Assembly (NCBI GenBank): GCA_030765045.1
Contig: CM060963.1
Span: forward strand, 68,905,117 to 68,969,116
Source of the DNA: Tenodera sinensis
Lineage: Eukaryota; Arthropoda; Insecta; Mantodea; Mantidae
DNA length: 64,000 bases
Direction of reading: 5' to 3'
The notes below the pieces were generated by a model that made no database searches, was not told where the DNA came from, and saw nothing but the letters and a program-made list of their open reading frames with translations. Positions 58,576 to 64,000 of this stretch are shown here, piece by piece. How positions within the stretch are numbered: the stretch's first letter is position 1; each line of letters opens with the position of its first letter. A program made the position numbers and the translations under genes.

Positions 58576-60042
58576 ATGCCATCGGAGACATTTGCAATGG
58601 TGGAGGATATCATCGCCATGAGTTCTTTTAAAACTCAAAAAACAAAACATGCCAAAGTCAGTGAAAAGGAAGTAGCAGAGTTGAGTGGTCCTCGCTACTT
58701 AGTGATAACAAGAACAGAGGAAGGTAAAACATTCCGATCGGTGAATCCTTTCGTGATACAGAAGGGTCTCGATAAGATAGCTGGCCCAGTGAAGAACTGC
58801 ACAAGATCGCGAAACGGCACGCTGCTTGTTGAATCTATTTCAGCAGCACAGGCAGCTACTATTGTAAAAGCAAACATGTTAACCAGCTATCCGGTGCGTG
58901 TAGAGATGCACAAAACGTTGAACTCCTCTCGCGGCATTGTGAACACCCGGGCATTGGACGGCATGTCCAATGAGGAGATTCAGGAGAACCTCGAAGATCA
59001 AGGTGTAACAGCAGTATACCGGGTTCAGAGAAAAGATGGAGGCGAATATCTGCCTACCCGTACCCTTTTCCTTACCTTTAATCGGGTAGATCTCCCGCAA
59101 AGGATAAAGGCTGGGTACGAGGCCATTGAAGTAAGACCTTACATTCCGAGCCCGCTTAGATGTTACAAATGCCAGCGCTTTGGTCATACAAGTGACACGT
59201 GCAGTGGTAGAGCTACCTGCGTAAACTGTGGAGGCATCGCCCATGACGATGACTGTACCTCACCTCCCAGTTGTATTAACTGCAGGGGAGAACATCCAGC
59301 AAACTCCCGAGAATGTCCCCGTTATGTGGAGGAAAGAGCTATCCAGGAGATCCGGGTTAGAGAGAAGGTGTCCTTCTCAGAAGCCCGAAAGCTCTTACGT
59401 TTGCGACAGCCCGCTATCCCGAATTCCGGTACCTATAGCTCGGTTGTAGCTAAACCAGTACCGTGTCGGGAAATCGCAACTCAAACTAGCGATATAAATG
59501 GGGCAACAATCTCAGACAAAATTATTGTAGCTAGGTCACCTCCAAAGCCTCAGACATCACCTAAGTCCGCCAGAGCATCTACAAACACCGCAGTTCAATC
59601 CAGCAGACCAGGAAGGTCGCCAACAAAGGAGCCGAGCTCAAAAAGTAGACCGATTGTATACGATGTTTCACCGATGAAGTTTAAGACCCAGTATCAAAGA
59701 TCTGATTTCCTCAAAGACAATAAGATATCTCCCAAGGCACCAAAGGGAAAGAAAAGCCCAAAAACATCTCCCAGGAGATCCTCTTCGGAGGAATCCTCTG
59801 GGATGACTACAGACCGGCGAATTTCATCTTCGCCGGTCTCCGTGTCCAATCGGTTCGAGGCTCTCGAACCAAAATTCAGTATCGGAACACGGACGTCCTC
59901 GGCAGAGGACATGGAGTTCGAATCTGCCCACACTGGGAGACCCCCAGTAGAAAAGAGGCGCGAAAAAGCGCCAGACAAGAATGCGAGCCCCAGAGAAAAA
60001 AAAAGGGCTAAGTTAGTTCAACAACCGCCAACTCCAAAGTAA
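58576..60042 (+). CDS. I-type LINE ORF1 protein (nucleic-acid binding, CCHC knuckles)
   Basis: An intact 488-codon ORF from the first ATG (58576); the frame is open for two codons further upstream from a GTG. ORF1 proteins bind the element RNA and form the ribonucleoprotein that carries it to the nucleus. Residues about 35-160 form a region likely to be RRM-like (ending TRTLFLTFNRVDLPQRI). It is followed by three zinc knuckles from about residue 196: CYKCQRFGHTSDTC, CVNCGGIAHDDDC and CINCRGEHPANSREC (59161-59324). The C-terminal 200 residues are basic and Ser/Pro/Lys-rich, with many SP and SPK/KSP motifs, and probably disordered. No lesion was seen. Confidence 0.88.
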   Translation: MPSETFAMVEDIIAMSSFKTQKTKHAKVSEKEVAELSGPRYLVITRTEEGKTFRSVNPFVIQKGLDKIAGPVKNCTRSRNGTLLVESISAAQAATIVKANMLTSYPVRVEMHKTLNSSRGIVNTRALDGMSNEEIQENLEDQGVTAVYRVQRKDGGEYLPTRTLFLTFNRVDLPQRIKAGYEAIEVRPYIPSPLRCYKCQRFGHTSDTCSGRATCVNCGGIAHDDDCTSPPSCINCRGEHPANSRECPRYVEERAIQEIRVREKVSFSEARKLLRLRQPAIPNSGTYSSVVAKPVPCREIATQTSDINGATISDKIIVARSPPKPQTSPKSARASTNTAVQSSRPGRSPTKEPSSKSRPIVYDVSPMKFKTQYQRSDFLKDNKISPKAPKGKKSPKTSPRRSSSEESSGMTTDRRISSSPVSVSNRFEALEPKFSIGTRTSSAEDMEFESAHTGRPPVEKRREKAPDKNASPREKKRAKLVQQPPTPK

Positions 60043-60085
60043 TGAAGAGTTACCTTGGAGTTACCTATCCCATACATAATGCAAT

Positions 60086-63000
60086 ATGGCTATCCTACAT
60101 TGGAACATACGTGGCATTCGAACTCAAAGGCCAGAACTTGAGCTCTTGCTCGAAGAAAACGAACCTCTGGTCACATGTTTGCAAGAGACTAAGCTGCGTC
60201 CTCGAGATGCTTTCCATCTAAGGCGATACACCCCAGTACGTGTGATGTCACACCAGAAGAGGGTGTACCGGCACATGGCGGCGCTATGATGCTTGTTAGA
60301 GATGACGTGTATATGCAAACTCTACCATTGCACTCTGATATACAATCAGTTGCTGTATGGATTAAACTGCCAAACATACATTTCACCATCTGTAATATTT
60401 ATTTGCCTCCGTCCCATGACTTCTCGCACATTGATTTAGAAGATCTAGTTTCCCAGTTGCCAACACCGTTTCTGTTGGTGGGAGACTTCAATGCGCACCA
60501 CCCACTTTGGGGTTCAAGTCGCGCTTGTGCGAGAGGTACACTCATTTCCGATCTCCTCGACAGTCACAACCTAGCTCTCCTCAACACTGGAGAGCCTACA
60601 TTCATTTCTGACTCTCACAGCACCTTCTCACACCTCGATCTTGCAGTTTGTTCACCTCAGTTGGCAGTCTCCTTACAATGGCATGTCATCTCTGATTTAC
60701 ACTCTAGTGACCACTTCCTATGTCTTATTAGTCTCTTGACACAACATACATTTTCCACACGTATGCCCAGATGGCGTTTGGACCATGCCAACTGGAACCT
60801 TTACACCCAGCTGGCTGACTTTACCTACAACGAGCATGACTCAGTGAATAATTTGGCGCAGCATCTCACGGAGACGATTCTCTCTGCTGCTGAACAATCG
60901 ATTCCTCGGTCGACTACACAGCCCCGTCGATTTCCCGTCCCCTGGTGGACGGAAGAATGTAGGAATGCCATTCGTGCTCGAAGGCGTGCACTTAGGGTTT
61001 TCCAACGTCACCCTACTTTGGAAAACCTGATCGAATACAAGAAAATGCGCGCCAGGTCCAGACAAGTCATTAAGGATAGCAAAAAGTCATCATGGAGCAA
61101 ATTTGTAGCTTCATTTAACCAACACACACCTTCCTCGGTTGTGTGGGATAGATTAAGGCGTGTTGCAGCTAAAACGACCCAAATACCAATAGCGGGATTA
61201 AAAACAGCCACAGGAGCTGTTGCTGATTCATTTGAAGTGGCCAATACCTTTGGCAGTGCTTTCGCACAAGTATCTAGCTCGGAAAACTACTCCCCTGAGT
61301 TTCTTCCATTTAAAACTCAGGTGGAATCTCAAGGCTTCACGTTTCGTTCTAGAAACGTAGAAGATTACAATCGCCTTTTCACCATGGCGGAGCTGGAGCA
61401 TTCCCTGAAATCTTCGCGATGTTCAGCACCAGGACCGGACGGTATTCATGTACAAATGTTACAACAGCTCTCTCCTGAAGGTAAGGCATTCCTGCTCGAG
61501 GTCTATAATCGTGTTTGGGTTGACAGTATACTCCCAGAAAATTGGCGGGAGGCCACCGTTATTCCCATCTTAAAGGCTGGGAAGGACCGTCATCTTCCCT
61601 CCAGCTATCGTCCTATTTCCCTCACCAGTTGCGTTTGCAAGGTGATGGAACGTATGATCAATGGACGATTGGTATGGTGGTTAGAAAGTCGTAACCTACT
61701 GACTAATATCCAGTGTGGTTTTCGACGACGCCGTTCAACTGTTGACCATCTTGTGTCAATATCGACACAGATCATGGACGGCTTTATGAAGAACTGTCAA
61801 ACCGTTGGCATATTTTTCGATATTGAGAAGGCTTATGATACGTGCTGGCGAGCAGGGATTCTACGTTCCCTGTATGCCTGGAACATACGTGGACGCCTAC
61901 CACTTTTCATTCAGGAGTTTATGAAGGACCGCTTTTTCCGAGTAAGGGTCGGCTCGGTTTTTTCTAATTCTTTTGTTCAGGAGGAGGGAGTACCTCAGGG
62001 TTCGGTGCTAAGTGTCACGCTCTTTGCTATAGCAATTAACTCCATCTGGAAATGTGTTCCACCTGGAGTTTCGTCATGCCTATTCGTAGACGACTTCGCT
62101 GTCTATTGCACTTCTCAGCGCACGGCGTTCTTACAACGGCGCCTGCAGCAATGTTTGGACAACCTTAGAGAATGGAGCGTGAAAAACGGCTTCCGTTTCT
62201 CAACTGAGAAGTCAATCTGCGTTAATTTCTGGTGCCGTAGGAGACGATTACCACCTTCGCTCCGATTTGGTCCAGATCAACTTCCCTTCGCAGAAGAGAC
62301 GCGCTTCCTGGGTTTGATCTTAGACAGGAAGCTTAGTTGGTCGTCGCATATTGCACAGCTAAGAGCGAGATGTGACCGTTCCCTAAATATTATGCGAGTA
62401 CTGAATGGCAAATCGTGGGGAGCGGATCGGACAATTCTGTTGCGAATATATCGCGCATTGGTCCGATCCAAGCTAGACTATGGGTGTATTGTTTATTCGT
62501 CAGCACGACCATCTGTGCTGAGAAGATTAGACGTGGTCCATAATAGGGGCATCCGCATTGCAACAGGAGCTTTTCCAACAAGCCCAGTGGTGAGCCTTTA
62601 CGCCGGGTCCGCAGAACCTCCTCTGCAATATCGGCGTGAGATTCTCTTGGCAAATTATGGTTGTGCGCTTAGATGTATGCCTAACCACCCAACGTTCGCT
62701 TCTTTTTTCACCACCACGCTAAGAGAACGATATAGAAATAGCACCATTAATCCTAAGCCTGCGGGGTTCCGTTTCCAAGAGCTCCTAGTGAAGCTTGGAG
62801 TGGAACTGCCTGTGATGTTCGCCAAGGGCGAGAGACTTTATCCCCCTTGGCTATCTGGTACACCCCATGTAGATCTTGGGATGACCATACACCAGAAGTC
62901 CACGATGGCTATTTCAAGTATCCGCACGTGTTTCTTAGAATTTTTGTCAGGCTACACTAACCGTCGATATATTTACACCGATGGGTCAAAGGGCTCCAAC

Positions 63001-63774
63001 GGTGTTGGATGTGCTTATGTTTATGGAACCGAACCATATACATTCGGTTTTCCAAATAGCACCTCCATTTTTACTGCAGAGCTTTATGCAATTTATCGAG
63101 CCGTTTTGTATGTTCGCCGTCGTAAATTAGGTGACTGCCTGATTTTGAGCGATTCCCTTAGTGCACTGCAGGGCCTTTGTCAGTTGTACAACCCCCACCC
63201 TATTGTACAACGTATCCAGGATGCCCTCCATGTTTTACACGCTTCTGGCGTTGACGTGGTGTGTGCATGGATTCCTGGTCACGTAGGTTTGCCGGGGAAT
63301 GAAATGGCAGATTTAGCAGCAAAGACGGCAACTACAGAACTCAGTATTACCATCTCACGTGTTACTTCGGAAGACTTTAGGCTTGAAGTGCGGAGAGCGG
63401 TGCTGTCGTCCTAGCACGACGAGTGGTCAGCTCTCCGCGGTAATAAGCTTAGAGAAGTGAAAGAACTTCCGATAAACTGGGTAACTTCCTGTCGCACATC
63501 TCGTCGCGAGGAGGTTAGTTTGGCTCGATTAAGAATAGGGCACTGCAATTTTTCGCATGGTTACCTATTTAAAAGGGACCCTGCGCCCCTATGTCCGCTG
63601 TGTGACAACCTTTTGTCAGTTCGCCACGTGTTGCTAGAGTGTTGCTCTCTAGCGCACCTTCGGGATTCTCTGCAGCTGCCTGCCAGACTTGCAGAGGTCC
63701 TAGCGGACGACAAGACAGCGGTTGATAGAGTTTTTAATTTTTTAGCGGAGTGCAATATCAATTTGAGGATTTAA
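60086..63774 (+). pseudogene. I-type LINE ORF2 polyprotein (EN-RT-RNase H), two lesions
   Basis: ORF2 nicks target DNA and reverse-transcribes the element RNA there. Endonuclease: HWNIRG at the start, LQETKL, GDFNAHHPLWG (about 60482), SHLDL and SSDHFL (about 60712). Reverse transcriptase: SSYRPISLTS (about 61600), FDIEKAYD (61818), PQGSVLS (61993) and the catalytic FVDD (62083). RNase H: TDGS (62977), AEL, SDSL and GHVGLPGNEMAD (about 63277). C-terminal CCHC: CPLCDNLLSVRHVLLEC (about 63585-63635). Lesion one: reading shifts frame at about 60271-60280, consistent with two extra bases (a CA doublet). Lesion two: an in-frame TAG at 63412-63414, after RNase H, with the same frame continuing to 63774. 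Everything else is open, about 1,229 codons. Confidence 0.9.
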
Positions 63775-63926
63775 ACTTTTTATTTATCTGTTTCTGCTTT
63801 TGGACATATTTATCACCTTGTTTCATATCTGTCTGTTGCCACTTATTTGTACCTTTGTAAACTTTTCTTGTCGTTAGTATTTTTATTTTTTGAGTGAAAT
63901 TTATATCTGGCTATTGCCATGAATCT

Positions 63927-63966
63927 TTTAAGGGCGCTGATGACCTAGAAGTTGAGCGCCCTTAAA
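63927..63966 (+). other. 3'-terminal hairpin of the I-type LINE
   Basis: TTTAAGGGCGCT (63927-63938) and AGCGCCCTTAAA (63955-63966) form a perfect 12-bp stem with a 16-base loop directly before the tail. It is probably the structure recognised by the reverse transcriptase. Confidence 0.82.
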
Positions 63967-63982
63967 CCAAACCAAACCAAAC
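63964..63982 (+). repeat. (CCAAA)n tail of the I-type LINE
   Basis: About three units of CCAAA in place of poly(A), as in other I-type elements that end in short tandem repeats. Confidence 0.88.
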
Positions 63983-63992
63983 GGTTGATCTG
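63981..63992. repeat. Target-site duplication, 3' side of the I-type LINE
   Basis: ACGGTTGATCTG, identical to 57932-57943. Flanking genomic sequence TTACACTG follows to the window end. Confidence 0.92.
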
Positions 63993-64000
63993 TTACACTG

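Larger units (their letters stand above)
57944..63980 (+). mobile_element. Near-intact I-type non-LTR retrotransposon
   Basis: A complete 6,037-bp insertion bounded by 12-bp duplications. In order it has a 5' UTR of about 630 bases opening with a ribozyme-like fold, ORF1 (58576-60042), a 43-base gap, ORF2 (60086-63774), a 3' UTR of about 150 bases with a 12-bp hairpin, and a CCAAA-repeat tail. ORF1 with CCHC knuckles plus ORF2 with an AP-like endonuclease, reverse transcriptase, RNase H and C-terminal CCHC is the domain set of the I superfamily. Full length and clean duplications suggest recent insertion. One frameshift and one TAG in ORF2 make this copy inactive unless recoded, but its RNA could still supply ORF1 protein or be mobilised by another copy. 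Confidence 0.93.

Noticed and set aside
58128..62653. Minus-strand open frames within the I-type LINE
   Set aside because: Antisense of well-supported ORF1 and ORF2; no motif of their own.

Overview
The window looks like intergenic DNA from an arthropod, most likely an insect with a large genome. It is AT-rich and full of long CA, GAA, AAAT and TA microsatellites. Its recognisable content is transposable elements: I-type and jockey-like non-LTR retrotransposons, tRNA-derived SINEs, Tc1/mariner, pogo/Tigger and hAT relics, and a high-copy family with Helitron-like (HINE/DINE-1-like) ends. I found no host gene, canonical tRNA, rRNA or CRISPR array. Family names come from motifs read in the sequence; no database search was run, and the species cannot be named.

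Layout. 1-11.5 kb: a hAT/ZMYM1-like relic (955-1405), two related SINE copies, CA/GT microsatellites and one old member of the high-copy repeat. 11.54-13.51 kb: a retrocopy on the minus strand, bounded by 11-bp target-site duplications, that carries a jockey-type ORF1 and a structured 3' end but no reverse-transcriptase ORF. 17.8-23.2 kb: three members of the high-copy repeat, one split by a SINE. 24.4-26 kb: a SINE with a 12-bp duplication, a Tigger-like end and a LINE 3' fragment. 26-30.6 kb: nothing recognised. 30.6-40.4 kb: LINE 3' ends with GAT/GAA-type tails, two more SINEs and mariner relics. 41.8-50.2 kb: a Tigger-like remnant, a GAA tract, further high-copy repeat copies, an 869-bp AAAT/GAAT array and a 970-bp mariner-type transposon with long TIRs. 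50.6-56.4 kb: more high-copy repeats, including a head-to-tail dimer inserted into an older member of the same family.

57.93-63.99 kb holds the best preserved element: a 6.04-kb I-type LINE with 12-bp duplications at both ends, a possible HDV-like ribozyme fold at its 5' end, an intact ORF1 with three zinc knuckles, an ORF2 (endonuclease, reverse transcriptase, RNase H, C-terminal CCHC) broken by one frameshift and one in-frame TAG, a 12-bp 3' hairpin and a CCAAA tail.

The elements are related as layers rather than as a pathway. LINE machinery probably mobilised the SINEs and the ORF1-only copy, and the high-copy family has inserted into older members of itself. The strongest leads are the 5' ribozyme candidate, the ORF1-only half-LINE, and the high-copy repeat with its nested tandem dimer.
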